Positions 43,460-52,658 of a stretch of DNA of 64,000 nt are shown here, piece after piece (the stretch's first letter is position 1; the number at the start of each line of letters is the position of its first letter). A program made the translations under genes and the position numbers. Below the pieces are notes generated by a model. That model was given only the letters and a program-made list of their open reading frames with translations. It was not told the DNA's origin and ran no database searches. This DNA is from Rhizobium oryzihabitans. Its GTDB lineage: Bacteria > Pseudomonadota > Alphaproteobacteria > Rhizobiales > Rhizobiaceae. The DNA lies in the NCBI RefSeq assembly GCF_010669145.1, contig NZ_CP048635.1, positions 1,496,501 through 1,560,500 of the forward strand. The letters run 5' to 3'.

Positions 43460-45074
43460 GGCTCTCCTCCCGGCGCATGGCCGCCGTTACGGCATCATCG
43501 ACGCTGAAATTGCTGCGGGCAACCATGTCGTTTCCGCCGCCGGCGAGCAGCAGATCCCGCACGTGGTCATGCACCCGCGCATAATAAACCACGATGCCGC
43601 TATGCTGCATCGAGGCATCGAACTCCAGAAGCGCATCGAGCGCGGTGGAATCCAGTTCGAATGTTTCCTCAAGGCTCAAGATCGCGACCCGCAGCTCCGG
43701 CCGGGCAGCGATCCGTTTGGTGACGGCGGCGAGGATCGGTTCCGCATTGCCAAAGAAAAGCGGCTGCGCGGGCCTGAGGATGATCATGCCGGACACATCC
43801 TTCGCATCCGGGTGGCGTTCGATGTCGACAAAGTCGTGGCTGTCGCCCAGCCGGCCGAGATGCATGACGTGCGGCAGCGACAGCCGGCGAACGAAGACGG
43901 CGAAGGACAGGGCGACCGCGACCAGCATGCCGTTGAGAACACCGAATGCAAGCACGCTGGCCGCAGCCGCAAGCGCCAGATAGGCATCGTTGCCAAGCCG
44001 CCAGAGACGGATGATCGGTGTGGGATCGAGCGCGTGCAGAAGCGCCACGGCAATGACGGCGGCAAGAACCGCTTGCGGAATGAAAGCGAACCAGCCGGAC
44101 GCGACGAGGCTGAAGGCGGCAAGGCCGATTGCAGCGATGGCCGAGGCGAGCCGGCTCTGCGGGCCGACCGCCTCGCTTGCCGCCCCTGCGGAAAAACCCG
44201 CGCCGACCGGCATGCCCTGCACGGCGGCGCTGGCAATATTGGCAAGCCCGAACGCTCTTAGTTCACGATTGGAATCGACGCTCTCGCCGTGACGCAGCGA
44301 AAAGCTGCGCACCGTGCCCCAGGATTCCGCAAAGAGAATGAGGACGAGCGGCGGCGCGAAGCGGGCGACATGGGCGACGTCGTCAAGCGAAACCGAGAAC
44401 GGTCCGGCCCATATGCCGGCAAGGTCAATCGCGCCGACGACGGCGACCCCCCGGCTTTGAAGATTGAGCAATATCGACACGGCGATGCCGGCCACGATGA
44501 CGACGAGGCTGCCGGGAATGGCCGGACGTCTGCGCAGGAGAAGCAGCACGGCAAGGGCAATTACGCCGACGGCGATGCTGTCAGGGTTCCAGTCCTGAGG
44601 ATGAGACAGGATTTGCAGGAGTATGGCCAGCGGTTCTCCGGTCGTTTCCTTTATTCCGAACAGGCTCGGCAATTGCTTGATCGTGATGAGAATGGCGAGG
44701 CCGAAAGCAAAACCACGCAGCACCGGACGCGAGATCACACTCGACAGCGCGCCGAGCCGGGTGACGGCCGCAAGAAGAAACAGCACGCCCACCAGAGCAA
44801 CCGTAATGGCAACGAGCAGCATCTTCTGCGCGGGCGTGACGGAAAGCGTTGCCAGCATGGCCGCCAGAATTGCCGCGGAAGAGGATGTGGGCGAGACAAC
44901 CGCAAAACGGCTCTGGCCAAAGAAAGCGTAAACGATGCAGCCCATGATGGCGGCGAGGATGGCGTGCTGGGCCGGAACGCCGGCAATGCCCGAATAGGCG
45001 ATGGCTTCCGGCAACATCAGGCCGGCAATCGACAATCCCGCAATCACATCGCGCCGGTTTACTGTTACGGGCAT
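43443..45074 (-). CDS. SulP-family inorganic anion transporter with STAS domain
   Basis: A 543-residue membrane protein. The first 400 residues have about 12 hydrophobic segments starting RRDVIAGLSIAGLMLPEAIA, where the proline-rich SulP signature lies, and IKQLPSLFG. The last 130 residues are a STAS domain (LRPAQPLFFGNAEPILAAVT and LEETFELDSTALDALLEF). Substrates of the family include sulfate, bicarbonate and dicarboxylates. It heads the operon sulP, parB-like, mscS. The upstream gap 45075-45288 contains its promoter but no clear motif. Confidence 0.88.
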   Translation of the reverse strand: MPVTVNRRDVIAGLSIAGLMLPEAIAYSGIAGVPAQHAILAAIMGCIVYAFFGQSRFAVVSPTSSSAAILAAMLATLSVTPAQKMLLVAITVALVGVLFLLAAVTRLGALSSVISRPVLRGFAFGLAILITIKQLPSLFGIKETTGEPLAILLQILSHPQDWNPDSIAVGVIALAVLLLLRRRPAIPGSLVVIVAGIAVSILLNLQSRGVAVVGAIDLAGIWAGPFSVSLDDVAHVARFAPPLVLILFAESWGTVRSFSLRHGESVDSNRELRAFGLANIASAAVQGMPVGAGFSAGAASEAVGPQSRLASAIAAIGLAAFSLVASGWFAFIPQAVLAAVIAVALLHALDPTPIIRLWRLGNDAYLALAAAASVLAFGVLNGMLVAVALSFAVFVRRLSLPHVMHLGRLGDSHDFVDIERHPDAKDVSGMIILRPAQPLFFGNAEPILAAVTKRIAARPELRVAILSLEETFELDSTALDALLEFDASMQHSGIVVYYARVHDHVRDLLLAGGGNDMVARSNFSVDDAVTAAMRREESHAQQP

Positions 45075-45288
45075 GGAGTGGCGACCGCATTGACGGTGAC
45101 AAAGGCAAGGAAACTTTCACCCGGTAAGATCACGATTCTCCACCATGTTCCCAATGGGATAGAAGTTTCACCCATTGCGGATGCAAGTCAAAGTTTAAAT
45201 CATGCTTCCGAGATATTTCGCTCGTTCCGGGGCGGCCTGGCGCTGGTAATCATGCGGCCGGCGGCGACGCCCTCTCGATTTAGCTCCG

Positions 45289-45684
45289 TCAGCTGCCGTA
45301 CTGGTCGTCCGTGACATGCTCCATCCAGTCCACGACCTTGCCGTCCTGGACTTCCTGAAGCGCGATATGGGTCATGGCGACATTGGGTGCGGCCCCGTGC
45401 CAGTGCCTTTCGCCCGGTGCGAACCAGACGGTGTCGCCGGGGCGGATTTCCTCCACCGGGCCACCCTCGCGCTGCACCCGGCCAAGGCCGGAAACCACGA
45501 TCAGGGTCTGGCCGAGCGGATGAGTGTGCCAGGCGGTGCGGGCGCCGGGTTCGAAGGTGACCTGCGCGCCCTGCACCCGCTCGGCATCGAACGGGTTGAA
45601 CAGCGGATCGATGCGGACCGTACCGGTGAACCAGGCCTCGGGGCCTTTGGCGGATGCCCGTGCTCCAGCGCGCAATATTTCCAT
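45289..45684 (-). CDS. Small cupin, resembling Granulicella-type hydroxynitrile lyase
   Basis: A 131-residue single-domain cupin. The metal-binding motif [10 protein letters not shown] and later HWHGAAPN provide His, His, Gln and His ligands. Length and sequence follow the manganese cupin hydroxynitrile lyase of Granulicella as I recall it: [45 protein letters not shown] chose ATG 45684 with AGGAGA 7 bases upstream over ATG 45690. The natural function of such cupins is uncertain; they may be lyases, isomerases or dioxygenases. It is not clearly part of either neighbouring operon. Confidence 0.75.
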   Translation of the reverse strand: MEILRAGARASAKGPEAWFTGTVRIDPLFNPFDAERVQGAQVTFEPGARTAWHTHPLGQTLIVVSGLGRVQREGGPVEEIRPGDTVWFAPGERHWHGAAPNVAMTHIALQEVQDGKVVDWMEHVTDDQYGS

Positions 45685-45992
45685 GGTCATTCTCCTGATT
45701 TGGATCGTGCGGTGATTTGATGCGGGAATTCTCTCCTTGTCCACAGGGGAGTGAAAAACGGATCAGGCGGACAGGTTGAAGGCGCTTCTCCAAATGCCCG
45801 CACCCCGATCGGTTGTGAGGATTATCTCGCTGTCTCGGGAGCATTTTTTGGCGCTTGCAGCCCATGTTTTTCTTCCGTCCAGACCCGGCAACAAAAATCA
45901 TTCTCGGGATTGACTCATTTATGAAACCGGTTACATTCATCGATGTAAACGGTTTCATTAGTTAAAAACCGTGCTTGGAGGAGCAAATTTTC
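45685..45992 (+). promoter_or_regulatory. Promoter and LacI-type double operator of the 3-keto-sugar-type operon
   Basis: A 308-base gap between divergent genes. Near its right end is -35 TTGACT (45910-45915) with a TACATT -10 (45932-45937), 16 bases apart. Two 14-bp sites with a central CG, TGAAACCGGTTACA (45922-45935) and TGTAAACGGTTTCA (45944-45957), lie over the -10 and just after it; each is nearly the reverse complement of the other. They are typical LacI-family operators and probably bind the LacI protein encoded by the fifth gene of the operon (50542). The left part shows nothing I recognise. Confidence 0.75.
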
Positions 45993-47015
45993 ATGTTTAA
46001 ACATTTGATGGCTGCCGCCGCCATGGTGCTTGCGGCCGGCACGTCCGTGCACGCCCAGGAGCAGAGCTTCAAGATCGGTCTTTCCAATTCTTTCGTCGGC
46101 AGCGAATGGCGCACGCAGATGATAGAGGAAGCCCAGGCTGCCGCAAAAGCTTGGGGCGAAAAGGGCGTCAAGGTCGAAGTCGTCGTTCAGAGCGGCAATG
46201 TCGATGTGCAGGGGCAGATCGGCCACATCCGCAATTTCATGAACCAGGGCGTTGATGCAATTCTCATCAATCCCGGCAGCCCGACGGCCTTCGATCCGAT
46301 CTTTGCTCAGGCGAAGGCGCGCAACATTCTCGTCATCGCAACCGACGCGGAAGTGTCTTCGAAGGACGCGATCTATGTCGGCATCGACCAGAAGGCCTGG
46401 GCGGCGCAGTCCGCACAATGGCTTGCGGATTCGCTGAAGGGCAAGGGAAGCGTCGTCGCCATCAACGGCATCGCCGGCAACCCCGCCAACGAAGCCCGCG
46501 TCGCCGGCTACCGCGAAGTGTTCAAGAAATATCCCGACATCAAGGTGCTGAACGAAGCCAATGCGAGCTGGGACCAGGCGCAGGGCCAGCAGGCCATGCA
46601 GAACCTTCTCGCCACCTATCCCGATATCAGCGGTGTGTGGGTGCAGGACGGCATGGCCGATGGCGCATGGCGCGCAATCGAAGCCGCCGGCAAGACCAAG
46701 GACATCGCCGCAACAGGTGAAATCCGCAAGGACTTCATGACGCGCTGGGAAAAGGAAAAGTTCAATTCCGGCGCTTCGGTCAATCCTCCCGGTGTCATGG
46801 CCAGCGCGCTCAACGTTGCGGTTCTGAAGCTGCAGGGCAAGGAATTCAAGGACGGCGTATTCGGCGGCACTTACGGCAACGCCATCTATATTCCGATCCC
46901 CTTCGTCAGCAACGACAACCTCGCGGACAACATCAAGTCCGCCGAAGGCAAGCCGGGCTACTGGTCCGTCACGGCAACCGTGACGCCGGAACAGGCTGGC
47001 GAGTTCTTCAAGTAA
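45993..47015 (+). CDS. CUT2 sugar ABC transporter substrate-binding protein
   Basis: A 340-residue periplasmic binding protein. ATG 45993 follows GGAGGAG and gives a signal peptide ending VHAQ. The mature start is SFKIGLSNSFVGSEWRTQMI, and the DAILINPGSPTAFDPIFAQA and GVWVQDGMADGAW segments are typical of ribose/xylose-type binding proteins. It heads an operon under a double LacI operator. The later genes suggest the ligand is a glycoside or an oxidised sugar formed in the periplasm. Confidence 0.88.
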   Translation: MFKHLMAAAAMVLAAGTSVHAQEQSFKIGLSNSFVGSEWRTQMIEEAQAAAKAWGEKGVKVEVVVQSGNVDVQGQIGHIRNFMNQGVDAILINPGSPTAFDPIFAQAKARNILVIATDAEVSSKDAIYVGIDQKAWAAQSAQWLADSLKGKGSVVAINGIAGNPANEARVAGYREVFKKYPDIKVLNEANASWDQAQGQQAMQNLLATYPDISGVWVQDGMADGAWRAIEAAGKTKDIAATGEIRKDFMTRWEKEKFNSGASVNPPGVMASALNVAVLKLQGKEFKDGVFGGTYGNAIYIPIPFVSNDNLADNIKSAEGKPGYWSVTATVTPEQAGEFFK

Positions 47016-47023
47016 GATCAGTC

Positions 47024-47050
47024 TCGGGCTGGCGGCGAAGGCCAGCCCGA
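47024..47050 (+). promoter_or_regulatory. Intergenic hairpin after the binding-protein gene
   Basis: TCGGGCTGGC and GCCAGCCCGA pair perfectly over 10 bp with a 7-base loop, 9 bases after the binding-protein stop. No T-run follows. The same position is occupied by hairpins in the two other solute-uptake operons of this window. Confidence 0.6.
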
Positions 47051-47133
47051 ACCTGAAACTCGAGTGCGGATCGCGTCTTTCACGTGTCCGCCGGTGACGA
47101 AGCACAATGACAAGTACAATTCGGGGACATGCG

Positions 47134-48627
47134 ATGGCGAACGCTCTGGAGGCGGCCGGCATAACGAAGAATTTTGGCGCCGTGCGTGCGCTTTCGGCCG
47201 GCAGGCTGACCGTCGGCCGTGGTGAAATCCATGCGCTGCTGGGTGCGAATGGTTGCGGCAAGAGCACGCTCTGCAAGATCGTTGCGGGTGCGGTCGCGCC
47301 GACCAGCGGCACGATCAGGTTCAATGGCGAGGACGTGCGCTTTAAAAGCCCGCGTGACGCTGAAAATGCCGGCATCGCACTGTTTTACCAGGAACTCAGC
47401 CTCATTCCGCAGCTTTCCGTCGCCGACAATATTTTTCTCGGTCGCGAGCCGAAGTGCGGCGTTTTCGTCGACAGCAAGGCCTTGAAAGCCGAGGCGCAGA
47501 AGCTGATCGCGCTTTTTGACGGAGTTGCCGGGGAAGGACTGGAGCCGGATGTGATCGTCGGCGATCTGCCGCCCGATCAGCGCCAGCTCGTCGAAATCCT
47601 CAAGGTCTTCGCCCAGAATGCCAGCCTCATGATCATGGATGAGGCGACGGCGGCGCTCGATGGCCGCCAGTCCCAGCGCTTTTTCGAGATCCTCAGGGCC
47701 AAGAAGGCCGACGGCATCTCCACCATCATGATTTCCCATCGTCTCGATGAGGTTTTTGCGGTCTGCGACCGCATCACCGTCATGCGTAACGGCGCGACCA
47801 TTTCTGAACTCGATACCGCCACCACCACCCGCGAAGCCGTCGTGCATGATATGGTCGGCGATGTCCGCGCCGCACCCGCACGTCAGCAGGGACGTGCAGA
47901 TGCAGCGCCCAGCCTGAAAGTGACGGATGTTGCGGGCGAGGGCGTTCGCGGTGTCACTCTGGAAGCCTATCCGGGTGAAATCGTCGGTCTGGCCGGCCTG
48001 CAGGGGCAGGGCCAGTCGGCCTTGCTGAAAGGCCTTTTCGGCGCCAGCCCCTTTGCCGCAGGGCAAATCCAGTTCGAGGGCCGGGACGTCGTTATCGGCA
48101 AGCCGTCGCAGGCGGTTCACAACGGTTTTGCCTATGTGTCGGGCGACCGCGGGCGTGATGCCTCGCTTCAGGGCCGGTCGATCTTCGAAAATCTCGTTGC
48201 AGCTCTCATGGTGCGCGAAAAGATGCGGCTGGTCCGGCCCGCGACGCTGAAGCCGCGTGTGCAGAAGGTCGCCGACGACATGAAGACGAAATTTGCCGGC
48301 ATGGACATGCCGATCGGCACGCTTTCGGGCGGAAACCAGCAGAAGATCTTCATTTCCCGCTGGCTCGCCACCGCGCCGAAACTGCTTCTGCTCGACGATC
48401 CGACCAAGGGCATCGATCTTGGCGCCAAGGCCGATCTCTTTGCGCTGATGCGGCAGCAGGCTGACGCGGGCGCGACCATTCTTCTCTACTCCTCGGAAGA
48501 TGCGGAAATCCTCGAATATGCCGACCGTATTCTCGTGTTCAATGGCGGGCGCATTTCTGCAGAGCTGACCGGAGCCGACATGACATCCGTAAACATGACC
48601 CGCGCCGCCTATGGAGACGCCGCATGA
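47134..48627 (+). CDS. CUT2 sugar ABC transporter ATP-binding protein
   Basis: About 497 residues with two nucleotide-binding halves. The first has Walker A GANGCGKS and Walker B LMIMDEATAALD; the second has a degenerate Walker A (GLQGQGQSA) and [15 protein letters not shown] then LLLDDPTKGIDLG, where Asp replaces the catalytic Glu, as is usual in that half. ATG 47134 has GGGGA upstream; ATG 47107 would add nine residues. Its stop overlaps the first permease start. Confidence 0.9.
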   Translation: MANALEAAGITKNFGAVRALSAGRLTVGRGEIHALLGANGCGKSTLCKIVAGAVAPTSGTIRFNGEDVRFKSPRDAENAGIALFYQELSLIPQLSVADNIFLGREPKCGVFVDSKALKAEAQKLIALFDGVAGEGLEPDVIVGDLPPDQRQLVEILKVFAQNASLMIMDEATAALDGRQSQRFFEILRAKKADGISTIMISHRLDEVFAVCDRITVMRNGATISELDTATTTREAVVHDMVGDVRAAPARQQGRADAAPSLKVTDVAGEGVRGVTLEAYPGEIVGLAGLQGQGQSALLKGLFGASPFAAGQIQFEGRDVVIGKPSQAVHNGFAYVSGDRGRDASLQGRSIFENLVAALMVREKMRLVRPATLKPRVQKVADDMKTKFAGMDMPIGTLSGGNQQKIFISRWLATAPKLLLLDDPTKGIDLGAKADLFALMRQQADAGATILLYSSEDAEILEYADRILVFNGGRISAELTGADMTSVNMTRAAYGDAA

Positions 48628-49568
48628 GCTCTTCCGGTTTTCTGCGCAAGCAACCCTGGATCATAACCCTCGTCGTTCTGGCCGTTCTCATCGGCGTGAA
48701 TACGTTTCTGCAGCCATCTTTCGTGCAGCCGGCCGTATTGCAGTCGAACCTGACGACGTTTCTTCCGCTGATCCTGGTCGCCATCGGGCAGACTTATGTC
48801 ATTCTGGCGGGAGACATCGATCTTTCGGTTGGCAGCATCGTGGCGCTCGCCAATGTCGTCACCGTCAGCGTCATTGCCGCACTTGGCGGAACGGCGGGTG
48901 CCGTCGTCGCCGGCATGGGAGCGGGAATTGCGGTCGGACTGATCTGCGGGCTGGTCAACGGTCTGTTCATATCCGGCCTGCGCTTCCAGCCCATCGTCAC
49001 CACCTTCGCGACGGGCATCATCTTCGCCGGGCTTGCAATCTGGGTCCTGCCGCAGGCCGGTCTTCCGGTGCCGGAAGCCTATTGGCAGACCTATTCCGGC
49101 AGCTTCATCGGCCTGCCCTTCGTGCTGTGGGTGCTGCTGGGAGGCATGGCCTTTACGCTGATCGTATCGCGCATTCCGTTCCACGTTCATTTGCTGGCCG
49201 TCGGCGGCAATCGTACCGGCGCTTTCCAGACGGGCTTGCGCCTCTCGGGTATCCGCATCGGCGCCTACATGATTTCCGGCCTGTTTTCGGCGCTGGCGGC
49301 GCTGTGCCTGACGGGTGAGACCGCCTCTGGCGATCCGCTTCTCGGCGCAAGCCTTGCGCTCTCCTCCATCTCGGCGGTGGTTCTCGGCGGCACAGCACTT
49401 TCCGGCGGGTTTGGCAGTTCTACGGGGTCGATTGCGGGAGCGCTGGTGCTCGGCATGATCGGCAATGTGATCTTCTTTGCGGGGCTACCTTTCGAGTACC
49501 AGACGCTGGTGCAGGGTTTGATCGTGCTGACGGCATTGGCCGGCGGTGTTCTGGTGACGAGGCGTTGA
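48624..49568 (+). CDS. CUT2 sugar ABC transporter permease 1
   Basis: A 314-residue membrane protein of the RbsC type; the signature is LAGDIDLSVGSIVALANVVT and the late segment [14 protein letters not shown]. It starts in an ATGA overlap with the ATPase stop. The next gene is a second, different permease, so this importer probably has a heterodimeric channel, unlike the ribitol-type system at 7471-10921. Confidence 0.9.
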   Translation: MSSSGFLRKQPWIITLVVLAVLIGVNTFLQPSFVQPAVLQSNLTTFLPLILVAIGQTYVILAGDIDLSVGSIVALANVVTVSVIAALGGTAGAVVAGMGAGIAVGLICGLVNGLFISGLRFQPIVTTFATGIIFAGLAIWVLPQAGLPVPEAYWQTYSGSFIGLPFVLWVLLGGMAFTLIVSRIPFHVHLLAVGGNRTGAFQTGLRLSGIRIGAYMISGLFSALAALCLTGETASGDPLLGASLALSSISAVVLGGTALSGGFGSSTGSIAGALVLGMIGNVIFFAGLPFEYQTLVQGLIVLTALAGGVLVTRR

Positions 49569-49569
49569 C

Positions 49570-50538
49570 ATGACCAATCCCGGCTTGCAAATCAAATCCC
49601 TCCTTACCGATCCCCTGACCATTGCCATTGGCGCGTCAGTCTTCCTGCTGCTGGTCGGCGAATTATTGTCGCCCGGCTTCGCGCAGGGGTCGCAGATCGT
49701 GCGGCTGCTGACGATTGCCGCCATTCTCGGCATCGTCGCGGCGGGCCAGAACCTCGTCATCCTCGGCGGACGCGAAGGCATCGATCTGTCCGTCGGTGCG
49801 ATGATCTCGCTTGGCGCGGTGCTTGCCGGCAACATGATGAACGGCCAGAATGCGGGCATACCGCTCGCCATACTGGTTGCGGGCGGCATTCCCTTCCTGA
49901 TCGGCCTCATCAACGGTCTCGGCATCACCTTCGTGCGCATTCCGCCGCTGGTCATGACGCTCGGCATGACGGCCGTCATCCAGGGCGGACTGGTGGTTTA
50001 TTCGCAGGGCGTTCCGTCAGGTGCTGCGGCGCCGCTGCTTGCGGGCTTCATCAACCGGCCGCTCGTCTTCGGCATTCCGGGCGTCCTCTTCGTCTGGCTT
50101 GGCATTGCCGCGATCATGCTGTTCGTGCTGCGCCGCACGGCGTTCGGTTTCTCCATTTACGCCATCGGCTCCAATGAGCGGGCGGCAACGCTGGTCGGAT
50201 TGCCTGTGTCTTTGATCCGCACGTTGCTATACGGCCTGTCCGGCCTGTTTGCCGGGCTGACCGGGGTCTGCGTGATCGGTTATACCGGCACCTCCTTCAT
50301 TTCCGTCGGCGACCAATATGTCCTTCCGTCGATCATCGCGGTCGTCATCGGCGGCACCTCGCTTGCCGGCGGTGCGGGCGGATATATCGGAACCATGGCC
50401 GGGGCAGTTGCACTGACCATTCTGCAAAGCGTACTGATAACGCTCAACCTCGATGTATGGGCCCGGCAGATCATATTCGGTGTCACGTTACTTGCGCTGA
50501 TGCTGCTTTATGGCCGCCAAAAGCAGCTGCGTGTGTGA
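49570..50538 (+). CDS. CUT2 sugar ABC transporter permease 2
   Basis: A 322-residue RbsC-type membrane protein with [20 protein letters not shown] and AVVIGGTSLAGGAGGYIG. It starts one base after the first permease stop. The two permeases are clearly divergent in sequence, supporting different roles in one channel. It is followed 3 bases later by the LacI gene. Confidence 0.9.
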   Translation: MTNPGLQIKSLLTDPLTIAIGASVFLLLVGELLSPGFAQGSQIVRLLTIAAILGIVAAGQNLVILGGREGIDLSVGAMISLGAVLAGNMMNGQNAGIPLAILVAGGIPFLIGLINGLGITFVRIPPLVMTLGMTAVIQGGLVVYSQGVPSGAAAPLLAGFINRPLVFGIPGVLFVWLGIAAIMLFVLRRTAFGFSIYAIGSNERAATLVGLPVSLIRTLLYGLSGLFAGLTGVCVIGYTGTSFISVGDQYVLPSIIAVVIGGTSLAGGAGGYIGTMAGAVALTILQSVLITLNLDVWARQIIFGVTLLALMLLYGRQKQLRV

Positions 50539-50541
50539 CAG

Positions 50542-51564
50542 ATGAGCAAAGACCAAGGTTCGAATATCAGGGAAGTTGCAGCTCTTGCGGGCGTGTCGAT
50601 CGCGACCGTATCGCGGGCGCTGCAGCAACCCGACAAGGTTCGCCCGGAAACCCGGAAGAAGGTTTTCGACGCCGTCCGGCAGGCGAACTTTGTTCCCAAC
50701 GCCCAGGCCGCGAGCTTCCGCCGCCAATCCAACAACACCGTCATTCTTCTCGTTCGCGATATCGGCAACCCGTTTTATCTCGAAATCTACAAGGGTGTGG
50801 AGGAAGCGGCAGGCGAAGCGGGCTTCAAGGTGCTGATGGGCGATGCCCGCAATGACGAACACCGCGTGGCCACCCATATCGATATGGTCCGGCAGAAACA
50901 TGCCGATGGCCTTATCCTGATGACCGGACAGTTCCCGTCCGAGCTTCTCGATCAGGGCGACGCGCTGCCGCCGATCGTCATCGCGTCAGAAACCGTGCCC
51001 GGCCTCGCGCTGCCCACCGTCAAGGTCGACAACCGCGCCGCTTCCATCAACGCCATGCGCTACCTCATCGAGGCAGGGCATAGAAGGATCGTGCATCTGG
51101 CCGGTCCCGTCCCGGAAAGTCTGGCGCAGGAGCGTTTCGACGGTTACCGCGACGCACTTGCCGAGGCCGGCATCGCTTATGCCGATGAACTTCTGGTGAC
51201 AGGCGATTACAGCATCGAAGCAGGCCGTCAGGCGATTGCCAGCCTTCTCGAAGGCGGTATTGCCTTCACCGCCATCTTCGCCTCGAGCGACCAGATGGCG
51301 ATTGGCGCGATCAGCGAGTTGCGCGGGCGCGGGCTTTCGGTTCCGGCCGATGTCTCGGTCATCGGCTTCGACGATATCATTTTCGCCAATGCCTTCGAGC
51401 CGCCACTGACGACGGTGCGCCAGCCCCGACAGGAAATGGGCCGCAAGGCCATGGCGCTGATGGTCGACCGGCTGAACGGCAAACGCACGGCCGAAACCAT
51501 CGTGCTGGATACGGAACTGGTGGTGCGCGGCTCGGTCGCGCCCTGCCGCCCGCCGCACCGGTAG
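50542..51564 (+). CDS. LacI-family regulator of the sugar operon
   Basis: A 340-residue regulator with helix-turn-helix NIREVAALAGVSIATVSRAL (8-27), hinge region NAQAASFRRQSNNT, and sensor domain (VILLVRDIGNPFYLEIYKGV, VIGFDDIIFANAFEPPLTTV). It is inside the operon it most likely represses: two central-CG operators lie at 45922-45957 upstream of the first gene. An internal repressor gives negative feedback. Effector unknown; the imported sugar or a catabolic intermediate is likely. Confidence 0.88.
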   Translation: MSKDQGSNIREVAALAGVSIATVSRALQQPDKVRPETRKKVFDAVRQANFVPNAQAASFRRQSNNTVILLVRDIGNPFYLEIYKGVEEAAGEAGFKVLMGDARNDEHRVATHIDMVRQKHADGLILMTGQFPSELLDQGDALPPIVIASETVPGLALPTVKVDNRAASINAMRYLIEAGHRRIVHLAGPVPESLAQERFDGYRDALAEAGIAYADELLVTGDYSIEAGRQAIASLLEGGIAFTAIFASSDQMAIGAISELRGRGLSVPADVSVIGFDDIIFANAFEPPLTTVRQPRQEMGRKAMALMVDRLNGKRTAETIVLDTELVVRGSVAPCRPPHR

Positions 51565-51597
51565 CGGCCAGACTGTGAATGCAAGGAGTGTAAGGAC

Positions 51598-52647
51598 ATG
51601 AAGACGATCAAAGGCCCGGCGATTTTCCTCGCACAATTTGTCGGGGACAAAGCCCCCTTCGACACGCTCGACAATCTCGGACAATGGGCGGCTTCCCTTG
51701 GTTACAAGGGCATTCAGGTGCCGACCGATCCCAAGCTCTTCGATCTCGAGAAAGCCGCCGCCTCCAAGGCCTATTGCGATGATATCAAGGGCCGTCTGGC
51801 CGAGACAGGCGTCGAGATCACCGAGCTTTCAACCCATATTCAGGGCCAGCTCGTCGCTGTTCATCCTGCCTATGACGAGATGTTCGATGGTTTTGCGCCC
51901 GCTGGACTGCGCGGCAAACCGCAGGCGCGGCAGGAATGGGCGGTTAATCAGCTGAAGTGCGCGGCGAAGGCCTCGCAGCATCTCGGCCTCAAGAGCCACG
52001 CCACCTTCTCCGGTGCGCTGGCCTGGCCCTTCGTTTATCCGTGGCCGCAGCGCCCGGCGGGTCTTGTCGAAATGGCCTTTGCCGAACTCGGCAAGCGCTG
52101 GACGCCCATTCTCGATACATTCGAGGAGAACGGTATCGATCTCTGCTACGAACTGCATCCGGGCGAAGACCTGCATGACGGCATCACCTTCGAGCGTTTT
52201 CTCGAAGCCACCGGCAATCATGCGCGTGCCAACATTCTCTACGATCCCTCCCACTTCGTCCTGCAGGCGATGGATTATCTTGATTTCATCGATATCTACC
52301 ACGAGCGCATCCGCGCCTTTCACGTCAAGGATGCCGAGTTCAATCCGACCGGCCGCTCGGGCGTCTATGGCGGTTATCAAAGCTGGATCGACCGGCCGGG
52401 GCGTTTCCGCTCGCTGGGTGACGGGCATGTCGATTTCGGCGCGGTGTTTTCCAAGCTCACCCAATATGACTTCGACGGATGGGCGGTGCTGGAATGGGAA
52501 TGCGCGCTGAAACATCCGGAAGACGGGGCGCGTGAAGGTGCCGGCTTCATTGAAAACCACATCATCCGCGTGACCGAGCGGGCTTTCGACGATTTTGCCA
52601 AAAGCGGTGTCGATGATGCCGCCAACCGTCGCCTTCTCGGTCTCTGA
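51598..52647 (+). CDS. Sugar phosphate isomerase/epimerase family TIM-barrel enzyme (cytoplasmic)
   Basis: A 349-residue xylose-isomerase-like TIM barrel. Candidate metal ligands are ELHPGEDL, YDPSHF, HVKDAEF and the terminal EWE segment. There is no signal peptide. The family covers isomerases, epimerases and, more recently, lyases acting on 3-keto-glycosides. It is 33 bases after the LacI gene and 11 before a Gfo/Idh/MocA oxidoreductase, a common pairing in oxidised-sugar pathways. I suggest isomerisation or cleavage of a keto-sugar; exact reaction unknown. Confidence 0.8.
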   Translation: MKTIKGPAIFLAQFVGDKAPFDTLDNLGQWAASLGYKGIQVPTDPKLFDLEKAAASKAYCDDIKGRLAETGVEITELSTHIQGQLVAVHPAYDEMFDGFAPAGLRGKPQARQEWAVNQLKCAAKASQHLGLKSHATFSGALAWPFVYPWPQRPAGLVEMAFAELGKRWTPILDTFEENGIDLCYELHPGEDLHDGITFERFLEATGNHARANILYDPSHFVLQAMDYLDFIDIYHERIRAFHVKDAEFNPTGRSGVYGGYQSWIDRPGRFRSLGDGHVDFGAVFSKLTQYDFDGWAVLEWECALKHPEDGAREGAGFIENHIIRVTERAFDDFAKSGVDDAANRRLLGL

Positions 52648-52658
52648 AAGGGATAGCC

